DNA of 64,000 nucleotides from Gottfriedia acidiceleris. GTDB lineage: Bacteria > Bacillota > Bacilli > Bacillales > Bacillaceae_G. Both the position numbers and the translations under genes were made by a program. Positions within the stretch are counted from its first letter, which is position 1; every line of letters starts with the position of its first letter. The stretch is from positions 2,170,001-2,234,000 of the forward strand of contig NZ_CP096034.1 in NCBI RefSeq assembly GCF_023115465.1, written 5' to 3'. Positions 36,564 to 45,725 of the stretch are shown here, piece by piece. The notes under the pieces are model-generated. The model ran no database searches. It saw only the letters and a list, made by a program, of their open reading frames with translations, and was not told the DNA's origin.

Positions 36564-36579
36564 TAAAGGAGAATAATGA

Positions 36580-36876
36580 ATGAGAGAAATTACAGCAGAA
36601 AAACTTGAAGATCTATTAAAGAATGGAAATTCCCTAAATATTATTGATGTTCGCGAGGCGGATGAAGTAGCAAACGGAATGATCCCAGGTGCGACGCATA
36701 TTCCACTCGGTTTAATCGAATTTCGCATGGCAGATCTTGATAAAAATAATGAATACATCGTTGTATGCCATGCTGGTGGCAGAAGTAGTCGAGCAGTACA
36801 GTTTTTAGAAAGTCATGGATTTAATGTTGTGAATATGACTGGCGGTATGCTTGCTTGGACAGGAGAAATTAAATAA
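36580..36876 (+). CDS. Rhodanese-like sulfurtransferase, cytosolic
   Basis: A 98-residue single-domain rhodanese with DVREADEVANGMIPGA near residue 22 and the active-site loop CHAGGRSSR (Cys at about 65). No signal peptide. AAGGAG precedes the ATG. With the preceding gene and cstR it forms a compact sulfide/persulfide operon; no sqr or persulfide dioxygenase gene is present here, so other genes must complete the pathway. Confidence 0.88.
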   Translation: MREITAEKLEDLLKNGNSLNIIDVREADEVANGMIPGATHIPLGLIEFRMADLDKNNEYIVVCHAGGRSSRAVQFLESHGFNVVNMTGGMLAWTGEIK

Positions 36877-36887
36877 TCGAATTGCTC

Positions 36888-36927
36888 AAAATTGCTTATA
36901 TAAAAAAGAATATAGGCAATTTTTTTA
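36888..36927 (+). terminator. Intrinsic terminator of the cstR operon
   Basis: AAAATTGC pairs with GCAATTTT with additional TATAT/ATATA pairing inside the hairpin, followed by a T run. Confidence 0.7.
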
Positions 36928-36993
36928 TTTGAATTGAAAGATCACAACATACTCAGGTTTATTAGTAGGAGAATACAGTAAAAGAAAGGGTTC

Positions 36994-37080
36994 ATGAGTA
37001 AGTAAAAAGGGAAAAAGCGGAGAGAAAGTGACTCAAAAAGGCTTCGTGAGGAAGCAAAAAGACAAATGGCTGAGATATAG
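36994..37080 (+). pseudogene. Small basic protein gene with an internal stop
   Basis: The frame reads MSK, a TAA at 37003-37005, then KGKKRRESDSKRLREEAKRQMAEI and a TAG at 37078. It is preceded by AGAAAGGG close to the ATG. Both parts are in the same frame and have the same lysine/arginine-rich composition, so one AAA-to-TAA change would explain the interruption. The family is not recognised. It lies in a 402-bp gap (36877-37278) that otherwise holds only AT-rich sequence before the N-demethylase operon. Confidence 0.45.
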
Positions 37081-37278
37081 TAACTCATAAACGACTCTTT
37101 CATATACTTTCTATTAAATTGAACAATAAATCGGACTAGCTATTGACATAAAAAACAGAATATTCTTATAATTAATTAAAACCTAATGCTACAAATAAAG
37201 ATATTATTAGAATGCTACCTTTATCTAGTTTAACTAATTTGAACGATTTACTTTTAATCGACTAAAAAGGGTGTTCAG

Positions 37279-38229
37279 ATGAATCAAGTTAATGAATTAG
37301 AAAGCTTTCCGTATCCGTTTAAAGAGGAGATTTATCGTTACTCTAATAATTCGATTCTATTAGATCCACCTGTAAGCATCGAGATTACTCCTAAATATGA
37401 GAATGAAATAAAATTAAAAAGAAGCTTGTTACACAATTCACCAAGCCATTGTTACCAAGCACTTCCTACTAGTTTTGAAGGGCAATGGGAAATTGTAGAA
37501 ATAGTTTTAGAACATTTAATAAGGTATTATCCAAACTATTTTGAAGTTTATAAGGGGCATGAATATTGGACTATTTATAATAAGCTTCTGATGGAAGAGG
37601 AACAGTTTAGGTTTGGGGATCGAACTTCGGTTTTAGGAAAGCCCTTAAATTTCATAGGTAGACATGTACAAGAGGATTTAATTTATATGAGTCAACGAGA
37701 TGGTGATTTATTTTTAGATGCTGGACATCTCTGTTTTCCTTCTAATTGGTCACTTGCTTTTAAACTAGGGATGAGATTTAAAGAGATTCATCAGCCAATC
37801 CCACTATTTAGTGAAAAATCATTGGATGATCGAATTCTTCGTTTCTTAAAAAATATTGAACAAGGAACTCCTTGGACTCGTAAAAATTGGTCACTAATGG
37901 CAGGGGGAAGATTAGATACTTCATTAGAAACATTCAATCAATGGGGTAAAGATAGAAAAAAAGTTACAGTTGATAATGTAGGGAACTTTGTTCACTTACG
38001 TGTTGAAGTTCAAAAGTTATTTAGGTTGGCTGCTAGTAATGGGCTCCTATTTACGATTCATACTCACTTATTACCACTAGAGCAATTAAGCTTAAATAAG
38101 GAATGGTTAGAGCAATTTTATAAAATTCTAAGTGAATTGCCAGATTTCATTTTGGATTATAAAGGAATCTCTTCATATAAAAAAGAAGTAATAACGTATT
38201 TAAAAAATAAACTTGATGAAGTTGGGTAA
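37279..38229 (+). CDS. Haem-dependent oxidative N-demethylase / dimethylamine monooxygenase haem subunit (DUF3445)
   Basis: A 316-residue protein of the DUF3445 family, which forms the haem subunit of the oxidative N-demethylase (HODM) and of dimethylamine monooxygenase, converting dimethylamine with O2 and NADPH to methylamine and formaldehyde. The family core is visible: QEDLIYMSQRDGDLFLDAGHLCFPSNWSLAFKLG and FKEIHQPIPLF in the middle, NFVHLRVEVQKLFRLAASNGLLFTIHTHLLPLEQL near the C-terminus. AAAGGGTG precedes the ATG. The two following genes encode the other subunits, which strongly supports the call. Confidence 0.85.
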   Translation: MNQVNELESFPYPFKEEIYRYSNNSILLDPPVSIEITPKYENEIKLKRSLLHNSPSHCYQALPTSFEGQWEIVEIVLEHLIRYYPNYFEVYKGHEYWTIYNKLLMEEEQFRFGDRTSVLGKPLNFIGRHVQEDLIYMSQRDGDLFLDAGHLCFPSNWSLAFKLGMRFKEIHQPIPLFSEKSLDDRILRFLKNIEQGTPWTRKNWSLMAGGRLDTSLETFNQWGKDRKKVTVDNVGNFVHLRVEVQKLFRLAASNGLLFTIHTHLLPLEQLSLNKEWLEQFYKILSELPDFILDYKGISSYKKEVITYLKNKLDEVG

Positions 38230-38235
38230 AATGCG

Positions 38236-38724
38236 ATGAATAATTTAATAGTTGAAGAAGCTAGTTTTATAGATGGAAAAAGAAAATATTTAATCTGTTC
38301 CAATCATAGAGGGAGGCCATTAATTCAGCCAATTTTAGAAAAGTTACTTGAGAAAAATTATTCTTTTGATTTTGTCTTTATCGGATTTGATTCAAGTCCG
38401 GAACAATTGCAAAATAATCTTAAAACTTGGTTGCAAAATCAGAAAATGGGTAGCTATTTATATATAGCACTAAGTAAAGAAGAACTAAAAAATTTACGAT
38501 TAATTATAGAAGATGTTGGATTTTTTGAAGATGAAGTACAATATGTTGGTTATGGTGAATTGAACGCTAAGGTTTTTTGCTGTCGTTGTCATAGTTTAAC
38601 TGAATTAAAAAATTTAGAAATTGGTAAAGAAGTTCAGTGTCAAAACTGTCATTTATTACTTTCAGTTTCTGACCATTATTCGGTCCATTATGACGCATAT
38701 TTAGGAAATATTGCTAAATTGTAG
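38236..38724 (+). CDS. Dimethylamine monooxygenase subunit DmmA-like
   Basis: A 162-residue protein. The C-terminal part has a four-cysteine zinc- or iron-binding pattern: KVFCCRCHSL and VQCQNCHLLL (about residues 112-142). The N-terminal part is alpha/beta without a clear motif. Position between the haem subunit and the reductase, 6 bp after one and directly before the other, matches the dmmA-type gene of dimethylamine monooxygenase clusters. The catalytic role of this subunit is not well established. Confidence 0.72.
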   Translation: MNNLIVEEASFIDGKRKYLICSNHRGRPLIQPILEKLLEKNYSFDFVFIGFDSSPEQLQNNLKTWLQNQKMGSYLYIALSKEELKNLRLIIEDVGFFEDEVQYVGYGELNAKVFCCRCHSLTELKNLEIGKEVQCQNCHLLLSVSDHYSVHYDAYLGNIAKL

Positions 38725-38739
38725 ATGGGAGTGAATAGA

Positions 38740-39699
38740 TTGATTGAGAATACGATACTAGTTCGTGTTAATGAAATAAAGCAAATAACACAACAGGTTA
38801 AAGAATTTAGTTTTATTCCAATTGATGAATTAAATCTTCCAACTTTTAGTGGAGGTTCTCATATTAATACATATGTAGCTGCAGAAAATGAGATTATTTG
38901 CAGACCCTATTCTTTAGTACATCATTCACTTATTGATAACACTTATAAAATTGCCGTTCATTTAAGTTCGGAATCAAGGGGCGGTTCAAAATATTGGCAT
39001 GAACGAATTAAAATAGGTGATCGATTACGGATTAGCTATCCAAAAAATCATTTTCCATTAAGTTCAAGAGCGAAACATCATGTGTTTTATGCAGCGGGTA
39101 TTGGCATAACGCCATTTTTATCAATGATGAAAGAATTAAAAAGTAAAAATAAAACTTTTGAACTTCACTATACTTCGGCAACAAAATCAAGTAGTGCATT
39201 CTATGACTTTTTAAATGAATATTATAAAGAAGAGACTACTTTTTACTTTACGAAAGAGATTAATTCTAGTCGAATAAAAGTTGAAACGCTTCTAGACCAT
39301 TCAATCGGAACTCATGTATATTTTTGTGGTCCTAATCGGTTTATTTCTCAATTTAATGAATCAGCTTATGCATTTGGCTATCCGAAATCAAGTGTCCATA
39401 TAGAAGTTTTTACACCACAATTATTGGGTAACTATCGACCTTTTGAGGTTAGACTGGCGAATGGAACGACAAAGCAAGTTCCTGTTGATAAAACTTTATT
39501 AGATGTTTTACTCGATGAGGGTATTAAGGTACCCTATTCCTGTAGAGTTGGTAGATGTGGGACATGCGAAGTAAATGTAATTGATGGTCAAATTGAGCAT
39601 CACGACTTCTTATTGGATGAGGATCAAAGAAAAAGTAATAAAATGATTTTAACCTGTGTCTCTCGGGCAAAGTCAAATCAGATAATCCTTGAAATTTAG
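38740..39699 (+). CDS. Ferredoxin--NAD(P)H reductase of PDR/VanB type (DmmB-like)
   Basis: A 319-residue electron-transfer protein. Domains in order: FAD/FMN-binding barrel (RPYSLVHHS), NAD(P)-binding domain (FYAAGIGITPFLSMMKEL) and a C-terminal plant-type [2Fe-2S] ferredoxin with ligands in PYSCRVGRCGTCEVNV and a later TCVSRA. It would pass electrons from NAD(P)H to the haem subunit. The ATG at 38725 abuts the previous stop; the TTG at 38740, with GGGAG eight bases upstream, is a better start. Confidence 0.85.
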   Translation: MIENTILVRVNEIKQITQQVKEFSFIPIDELNLPTFSGGSHINTYVAAENEIICRPYSLVHHSLIDNTYKIAVHLSSESRGGSKYWHERIKIGDRLRISYPKNHFPLSSRAKHHVFYAAGIGITPFLSMMKELKSKNKTFELHYTSATKSSSAFYDFLNEYYKEETTFYFTKEINSSRIKVETLLDHSIGTHVYFCGPNRFISQFNESAYAFGYPKSSVHIEVFTPQLLGNYRPFEVRLANGTTKQVPVDKTLLDVLLDEGIKVPYSCRVGRCGTCEVNVIDGQIEHHDFLLDEDQRKSNKMILTCVSRAKSNQIILEI

Positions 39700-39715
39700 A
39701 GTTTAAGATAGTAAA

Positions 39716-39760
39716 ACAGCTAGACTACCCATTGATTTGGTAGACTAGCTGTTTTTTTTA
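39716..39760 (+). terminator. Intrinsic terminator of the N-demethylase operon
   Basis: ACAGCTAGACTACC pairs with GGTAGACTAGCTGT (one mismatch) with a 9-base loop, followed by eight T residues. Confidence 0.85.
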
Positions 39761-39872
39761 TGCTTTTTTTTGAAAAAACTAATATCAAAATATATTAATA
39801 AATAAGAGGATTTAAAAAATACGTAATTTTCATAATTTTAGAGGATTTTTGAAAGTGTTTGTCGAAATTTTA

Positions 39873-39911
39873 ATTATTCTTTGCATTTATATTCTTAATG
39901 AAAAGAATAAT
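39873..39911. promoter_or_regulatory. Inverted repeat upstream of mutA
   Basis: ATTATTCTTT (39873-39882) and AAAGAATAAT (39902-39911) are perfect complements separated by 19 bp, with another ATTCTT between them. No T tract follows, so an operator is more likely than a terminator. It lies about 90 bp before the mutA start in the 299-bp gap; no cobalamin riboswitch is seen. Confidence 0.4.
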
Positions 39912-39998
39912 CGACTTTATTACATAGATAAGTTCGATGAGCTAATGTATTTTTACATCTTATTAAATTAAGAGTTAAAGAAAGGAGTGGCTTTATTC

Positions 39999-42098
39999 AT
40001 GTCAGAAAATACGAAAACTTCGAACCATAACTTGGAAGAGAAATTATTTGCTGAATTTCCAAAGCCTACTGTTCAAGAGTGGAGAGATGTTGTTGAAAAA
40101 TCCTTAAAAGGAGCCACTATTGAGGAAAAGCTAGTAACAAAAACGTATGAAGAAATAATTTTGAAGCCGATGTATGGGGAAGAAGATATCGCTAACTATC
40201 CTTATATAAACGCACAACCTGGAGAATTTCCTTTTGTTAGAGGAACAAGTGAACAAGGCTATTTAGAAAAACCATGGGAAATTAGTCAGGAATTAGATTA
40301 TTCTTCGCCAGTAGAGTTCAACCGTGTTGCAAAACATGATTTAGACAAAGGGCAAACGATGTTAAAGATTCAACTTAATGAATCTTTTGAAATAAAAAGC
40401 AAAAATAATAATTCAAATAAAGGGTTAATCTTAACATCTATGAATGATTTTAGAATAGCCTTTCAAAATATAAATTTAGAGGAAGTTCCTTTATATATTG
40501 AAACAGTTAACGGTGGGCAAGCATTTTTTGGTTCATTTATCGCATATTTGCAACAACAAAATTACGATTTTAATAAAATAAATGGCTTTATTGGAATGGA
40601 TCCAATCAGTAATTTAGTGAAAAATGGGACACTTCCGTATTCTCTTGAAAATGCTTACAAAATGATGGCTGAGATTACAAAATGGTCAGTCAAGCATACA
40701 GCAAATTTAAGAAATATATTAGTGCAGTCACATTCTTATCACGATGCTGGAGGAAATGCAGTGCAAGAATTAGCATTTGCTATTTCAACTGGTTTAGAGT
40801 ATTTACGTGAAATGGATAACCAACAAATTCCGCTTGATGATGCAGCGACGAAAATACTTTTCGCGTTTTCTGTCGGATCGAACTTCTTTATGGAAATCGC
40901 AAAATTAAGAGCAGCTAGAATGATTTGGGCAAGAATGTTGAAAGAATTAGGTGGTAATGAAGCATCACAAAAAATGAAAATTCATTCTCGTACATCTGCA
41001 TGGACGAAAACAATTTATGATCCTTATGTAAATATACTTAGAGGAACTGTTGAAGCTTTTGCAGGAGTAATTGGAGGATCTGACTCACTTCATGTTTCAC
41101 CATTCGATGAATCGATTAAATCATCTGATGAATTTTCTAGACGTATTGCTAGAAATACACATTTAATTCTTGATAAAGAATCAAATTTATCAAAAGTCGC
41201 TGATCCAGCTGGTGGTTCTTGGTATATTGAAGCACTTACTTACTCTTTGGCTGAAAAGGCATGGGAACTATTCCAAAAGATTGAAGAAAAAGGTGGAATG
41301 GTTAAGGCAATACAAGAAGGTTTCCCCCAAGCATTAGTTAGACAGGTTGCAGAAGAAAAATCGAACAATATAAAAAATAGAAAAGATAAATTTATTGGGA
41401 CTACTATTTATCCAAACCTCAACGAAACTGGGGTAGAGAAAAAAGAATCGGATCCGAAAGAAGTTGAGTGGATTAAAGAAAACTTCGAGGGTAGTTCCGA
41501 ACATTTCATATTACAAAGTGGTTGTTCAATTGAAGAGATAATTGATGTTGCAAATAGCGGTGCAACAATATCGAATATTTTAAATGCAATGGAATTAGTA
41601 GATTCGGAACTTCCTAGAGTTAATCCATTGAATATACATCGTGGTGCACATCCATATGAATCATTACGCCAAAATTCTCAAAGCTATAAAAATAGTACAG
41701 GTGAATTTCCAACTGTATTTGTAGCAAATTTTGGACAAGTTGCAGCATATAAACCTCGAACGGACTTTGTTACTGATTTCTTTGAAGTTGGAGGATTTAA
41801 GGTGCTTCAAAATAAAGGCTTTTCATCAATAGATGAAATAATTGATGCATTTAAAAAATCAGAATCGACAATTGCTGTCATTTGTTCTACTGATGATCAA
41901 TATTCAGAAGTTGTACCATCTTTAACAAAACAGATTAAAACAATTCATTCGAACGCAAAAGTACTTTTAGCAGGAAAGCCGTCAATAGATGATATGAATT
42001 TATATAAAGAAGTTGGAATTGATGATTTCATTCATATCAATGTAAATAATTTTGAGAAGTTGCAAAATCTTCAAAAGGATGGAGGGATTATGAAATGA
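39999..42098 (+). CDS. mutA: Methylmalonyl-CoA mutase small (beta) subunit
   Basis: A 699-residue subunit of the heterodimeric adenosylcobalamin enzyme. It carries the mutase barrel ([67 protein letters not shown]) but the C-terminal B12-like domain ([18 protein letters not shown]) lacks the DxHxxG cobalamin motif, as expected for the non-catalytic subunit. The ATG at 39999 is preferred; AAAGGAG is 11 bases upstream, while the GTG at 39987 overlaps that site. It overlaps mutB by 4 nt. Confidence 0.94.
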   Translation: MSENTKTSNHNLEEKLFAEFPKPTVQEWRDVVEKSLKGATIEEKLVTKTYEEIILKPMYGEEDIANYPYINAQPGEFPFVRGTSEQGYLEKPWEISQELDYSSPVEFNRVAKHDLDKGQTMLKIQLNESFEIKSKNNNSNKGLILTSMNDFRIAFQNINLEEVPLYIETVNGGQAFFGSFIAYLQQQNYDFNKINGFIGMDPISNLVKNGTLPYSLENAYKMMAEITKWSVKHTANLRNILVQSHSYHDAGGNAVQELAFAISTGLEYLREMDNQQIPLDDAATKILFAFSVGSNFFMEIAKLRAARMIWARMLKELGGNEASQKMKIHSRTSAWTKTIYDPYVNILRGTVEAFAGVIGGSDSLHVSPFDESIKSSDEFSRRIARNTHLILDKESNLSKVADPAGGSWYIEALTYSLAEKAWELFQKIEEKGGMVKAIQEGFPQALVRQVAEEKSNNIKNRKDKFIGTTIYPNLNETGVEKKESDPKEVEWIKENFEGSSEHFILQSGCSIEEIIDVANSGATISNILNAMELVDSELPRVNPLNIHRGAHPYESLRQNSQSYKNSTGEFPTVFVANFGQVAAYKPRTDFVTDFFEVGGFKVLQNKGFSSIDEIIDAFKKSESTIAVICSTDDQYSEVVPSLTKQIKTIHSNAKVLLAGKPSIDDMNLYKEVGIDDFIHINVNNFEKLQNLQKDGGIMK

Positions 42099-44260
42099 AC
42101 AAACTAACAGACTTTACAAAGATGCCATTTAATACAACATTTTCAGCACCAAATATAGCACCTCCTAAAAAGATGCAATTTAATCATGATGATTGGAAAA
42201 CTTTAGAACAAATAGATGTAAAACCATTATATGATTCGAATGATCTTAATCAGATGGAACATTTAGGTTACGTTTCTGGAATCGCTCCGTTTTTACGTGG
42301 ACCTTACCCTGCGATGTATATAAACAAGCCTTGGACAATTCGTCAATACGCCGGCTTTTCAACTGCAGAAGAAAGTAATGCATTTTATCGAAGAAATTTA
42401 GCTGCAGGTCAAAAAGGTTTATCGATTGCGTTTGATTTAGCTACTCACCGTGGATATGATTCAGATCATCCTCGTGTTGAAGGGGATGTTGGAAAAGCAG
42501 GGGTTGCAATTGATTCAATCCTTGATATGAAAATTTTATTTGATGGTATTCCTTTAGATAAAATGTCAGTTTCAATGACGATGAACGGTGCAGTACTTCC
42601 CGTTTTAGCATTTTATATTGTTGCTGCTGAAGAACAAGGGGTACATCAATCACAGCTTACAGGAACGATTCAAAACGATATTTTGAAAGAATATATGGTG
42701 AGAAATACTTATATTTACCCACCAGAAGCATCAATGCGTATTATTGCTGATATTTTTTCTTATACTTCACAACATATGCCAAAATTCAACAGCATCAGTA
42801 TATCTGGTTACCATATGCAAGAAGCAGGGGCAACTGCAGATATCGAATTAGGCTATACGTTGGCAAATGGATTGGAATATGTTCGAACAGGTTTAAAAGC
42901 GGGTATCGATATTGATTCGTTTGCTCCTCGTTTATCATTTTTCTGGGGAATTGGGATGAACTATTTCATGGAAATTGCAAAAATGAGAGCAGCTCGTTTA
43001 CTTTGGGCTAAATTAATCAAATCATTTGATCCAAAGAAAGAAAAATCGATGGCGCTAAGAACGCATTCACAAACATCTGGTTGGAGTTTAACTGAACAAG
43101 ATCCATTTAATAATGTGACTCGTACATGTATTGAAGCAATGGCTGCTGTATTAGGTCATACTCAATCACTTCATACGAATGCTTTAGATGAAGCAATTGC
43201 ATTACCAACTGATTTCTCTGCCCGTATTGCCCGTAATACGCAGCTTTATTTACAAGAAGAAACGGGGATTTGTAATGTAGTCGACCCATGGGGAGGCTCA
43301 TATTACGTCGAATCGTTAACTAATGAATTAGTACAAAAAGCTTGGGCGCATATTCAAGAGGTTGAATCATTAGGTGGTATGGCAAAAGCGATTGAAACTG
43401 GTTTACCAAAGATGAGAATCGAAGAAGCCGCTGCAAGACGTCAAGCTCACATCGATTCAGGTAAAGAAACAATTATTGGCGTTAATAAATACCGTCTTGA
43501 AAAAGAAGATCCATTAGATGTTTTAGAAGTCGACAATACTGCGGTTCGTGTAGCACAAATATTGCGATTACAAGAGCTTCGAGCATCTAGAGATGAAGCA
43601 AAAGTTCAGGCAGCATTAAGTGCAATAACTGAGGCTGCGGAGTCTGGGGAAGGTAATTTGTTAGCGCTTGCAATATCAGCTGCTAGAGCTCGTGCAACAT
43701 TAGGTGAAATATCAGATGCTTATGAAAAAGTAGTAGGCAGACATAAAGCCGTTATTCGTTCAATTATGGGTGTTTACAGTGCGGAATACGGAGAAAAAGA
43801 TGAAATCGAGATTGTGCGTAAAATGGCAGATGATTTTGAAGAAAAAGAAGGTCGTCGTCCTCGTATTATGATTGCTAAACTGGGACAAGACGGACATGAT
43901 CGTGGAGCGAAAGTAATCGCAACGGCATTTGCTGATTTAGGCTTTGATGTAGATATCGGTCCTTTATTCCAAACACCAGCGGAAACGGCACTTCAAGCAG
44001 TCGAAAATGATGTTCATGTTATCGGGATGAGCTCTTTAGCAGGTGGTCATAAAACGCTACTTCCACAATTGATGGAAGAGTTAAAAAAACTAGATCGACA
44101 AGACATTGTTCTTGTAGCTGGAGGGGTAATACCAGCAGGGGATTATGAGTTTTTATTGAAGAACGGAGCGGCAGCAATCTTCGGACCAGGTACTGTTATC
44201 CCAGTTGCGGCACAAAAGGTTATTGAAGAAATTAATCGCCGACTTGAGGATTCGATTTAA
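42095..44260 (+). CDS. mutB: Methylmalonyl-CoA mutase large (alpha, catalytic) subunit
   Basis: A 721-residue catalytic subunit that isomerises methylmalonyl-CoA and succinyl-CoA with adenosylcobalamin. The barrel begins with [43 protein letters not shown], and the C-terminal B12 domain has the cobalt-ligand motif DGHDRG (about residues 599-604, His601) followed by [20 protein letters not shown] precedes the ATG, which overlaps the mutA stop. Next genes are meaB and the epimerase. Confidence 0.96.
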   Translation: MNKLTDFTKMPFNTTFSAPNIAPPKKMQFNHDDWKTLEQIDVKPLYDSNDLNQMEHLGYVSGIAPFLRGPYPAMYINKPWTIRQYAGFSTAEESNAFYRRNLAAGQKGLSIAFDLATHRGYDSDHPRVEGDVGKAGVAIDSILDMKILFDGIPLDKMSVSMTMNGAVLPVLAFYIVAAEEQGVHQSQLTGTIQNDILKEYMVRNTYIYPPEASMRIIADIFSYTSQHMPKFNSISISGYHMQEAGATADIELGYTLANGLEYVRTGLKAGIDIDSFAPRLSFFWGIGMNYFMEIAKMRAARLLWAKLIKSFDPKKEKSMALRTHSQTSGWSLTEQDPFNNVTRTCIEAMAAVLGHTQSLHTNALDEAIALPTDFSARIARNTQLYLQEETGICNVVDPWGGSYYVESLTNELVQKAWAHIQEVESLGGMAKAIETGLPKMRIEEAAARRQAHIDSGKETIIGVNKYRLEKEDPLDVLEVDNTAVRVAQILRLQELRASRDEAKVQAALSAITEAAESGEGNLLALAISAARARATLGEISDAYEKVVGRHKAVIRSIMGVYSAEYGEKDEIEIVRKMADDFEEKEGRRPRIMIAKLGQDGHDRGAKVIATAFADLGFDVDIGPLFQTPAETALQAVENDVHVIGMSSLAGGHKTLLPQLMEELKKLDRQDIVLVAGGVIPAGDYEFLLKNGAAAIFGPGTVIPVAAQKVIEEINRRLEDSI

Positions 44261-45280
44261 ATGGATTACGAAAACAAAAGAAAGAAAAAGCTTTCAGAAG
44301 ACGACTATGTAAATGGAGTACTTGAAGGCAATCGAACTATTTTAGCCCAAACAATTACTCTTATAGAAAGTAATTCATCAGCACATATGAATTCAGCACA
44401 AAATGTGTTGACGAGGTTACTTCCTTATTCAGGGCGTTCGATCCGGATTGGAATAACTGGGGTTCCAGGTGCCGGTAAAAGTAGTTTAATAGAAAGCTTT
44501 GGAACATATTTGTGTGAACAAGGACATAAAGTAGCCGTTTTAACAATCGATCCAAGTAGCACAATTACAAAAGGTAGTATTTTAGGAGACAAAACAAGAA
44601 TGGATTCACTTTCAAAGAATCCTAATGCATTTATTAGACCTTCTGCATCAGGTGGTTCTCTTGGTGGGATTGCACGTAAAACAAGGGAATCAATGCTAGT
44701 ATGCGAAGCAGCAGGATATGATGTGATTTTAATCGAAACTGTCGGTGTTGGACAAAGTGAAGTACAGGTTCGTTCAATGGTAGATTTTTTTCTTTTAGTC
44801 ATGCTAACTGGAGCAGGAGATGAGCTACAAGGAATTAAAAAAGGCATCATGGAACTTGCAGATTCAATTGTCATCAATAAAGCCGATGGACAAAACAAAT
44901 TAAAGGCCAAGGCGGCTAGGGCTGAATTTAATCGAATACTTCACTTATTACAGCCTTCAACTCCTGGTTGGTCTAGTAAAGCATATACAGCTTCAGCGTT
45001 ACTTGGTGAAGGTATTGAAGAAATATGGAATGAAATTAATGCTTTCAAAGATTTAACAACTAAGTCTGGTTATTTTTCTTTGCGCCGTCAAAAACAAATG
45101 ATTGATTGGATGTACAACATGGTTTTTGAACAATTGAAACTAAGTTTTATGAATCATGAAAGTGTGAAACTAAATTTAAAAACGATTGAAAGCTCAATTG
45201 TAAATGGAGAAGTAACAGCAACTTCAGCTGCAAACTATTTATTATCCATTTTTGAAGGCAATCGGAAGGAGACATTGTAA
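44261..45280 (+). CDS. meaB: Methylmalonyl-CoA mutase-associated GTPase (G3E family)
   Basis: A 339-residue chaperone that protects and reloads cobalamin in the mutase. Motifs: P-loop GVPGAGKSSLIE (about residues 67-78), switch region AVLTIDPSSTITKGSILGDKTRMD, Walker B ILIETVGVGQSEV and base motif VINKADGQNK. It starts directly after the mutB stop and overlaps the epimerase start by one base. Normal length for MeaB/ArgK. Confidence 0.95.
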   Translation: MDYENKRKKKLSEDDYVNGVLEGNRTILAQTITLIESNSSAHMNSAQNVLTRLLPYSGRSIRIGITGVPGAGKSSLIESFGTYLCEQGHKVAVLTIDPSSTITKGSILGDKTRMDSLSKNPNAFIRPSASGGSLGGIARKTRESMLVCEAAGYDVILIETVGVGQSEVQVRSMVDFFLLVMLTGAGDELQGIKKGIMELADSIVINKADGQNKLKAKAARAEFNRILHLLQPSTPGWSSKAYTASALLGEGIEEIWNEINAFKDLTTKSGYFSLRRQKQMIDWMYNMVFEQLKLSFMNHESVKLNLKTIESSIVNGEVTATSAANYLLSIFEGNRKETL

Positions 45281-45717
45281 TGCATGAGATTAGTCCTAAA
45301 AAAATTAATCATATTGGAATTGCAGTAAGAGATTTAGAAACTTCTATTCAATTGTATACGAATATACTTGGCTTAAAACTTAAAGGTATTGAAACAGTTG
45401 AAAGTGAAAAAGTACGAGTAGCATTTATCGAAATCGGAGAAGTGAAAATTGAGCTTTTAGAAGCAACTAGCCCAGAAAGCCCAATTGCAAAGTTTATTGA
45501 GAAAAAGGGTGAAGGAATTCACCATATCGCATTAGAAACAGAAAACTGTGAGAAACAGCTTGAAATGATGAAAGAACATGGAATTAAACTAATAAATGAA
45601 GTTCCAAAAAAGGGTGCGCATGATAGCCTCGTTGCTTTCCTTCATCCAAATTCAACGAATAAAGTTTTGTTTGAGCTATGCCAACCATCATCTAGTGTTA
45701 CTAAGAAAGGAAGTTGA
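45280..45717 (+). CDS. mce: Methylmalonyl-CoA epimerase
   Basis: A 145-residue vicinal oxygen chelate protein that interconverts (S)- and (R)-methylmalonyl-CoA. Metal ligand positions are visible in INHIGIAVRD, EGIHHIALETE and the C-terminal VLFELCQ glutamate. It is translationally coupled (TAATG) to meaB and is followed by the carboxyltransferase gene, placing the epimerase between the carboxylase and mutase products as the pathway requires. Confidence 0.94.
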   Translation: MHEISPKKINHIGIAVRDLETSIQLYTNILGLKLKGIETVESEKVRVAFIEIGEVKIELLEATSPESPIAKFIEKKGEGIHHIALETENCEKQLEMMKEHGIKLINEVPKKGAHDSLVAFLHPNSTNKVLFELCQPSSSVTKKGS

Positions 45718-45725
45718 ATAAAGTT

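Noticed and set aside
36994-37080. Programmed read-through or selenocysteine at the TAA
   Set aside because: TAA is not used for selenocysteine, no recoding signal is visible and the product is tiny; a nonsense mutation is simpler.
39700-39998. Cobalamin riboswitch before mutA
   Set aside because: No B12-box-like GCCACTG motif or suitable fold is visible; the gap holds a terminator and an AT-rich inverted repeat only.
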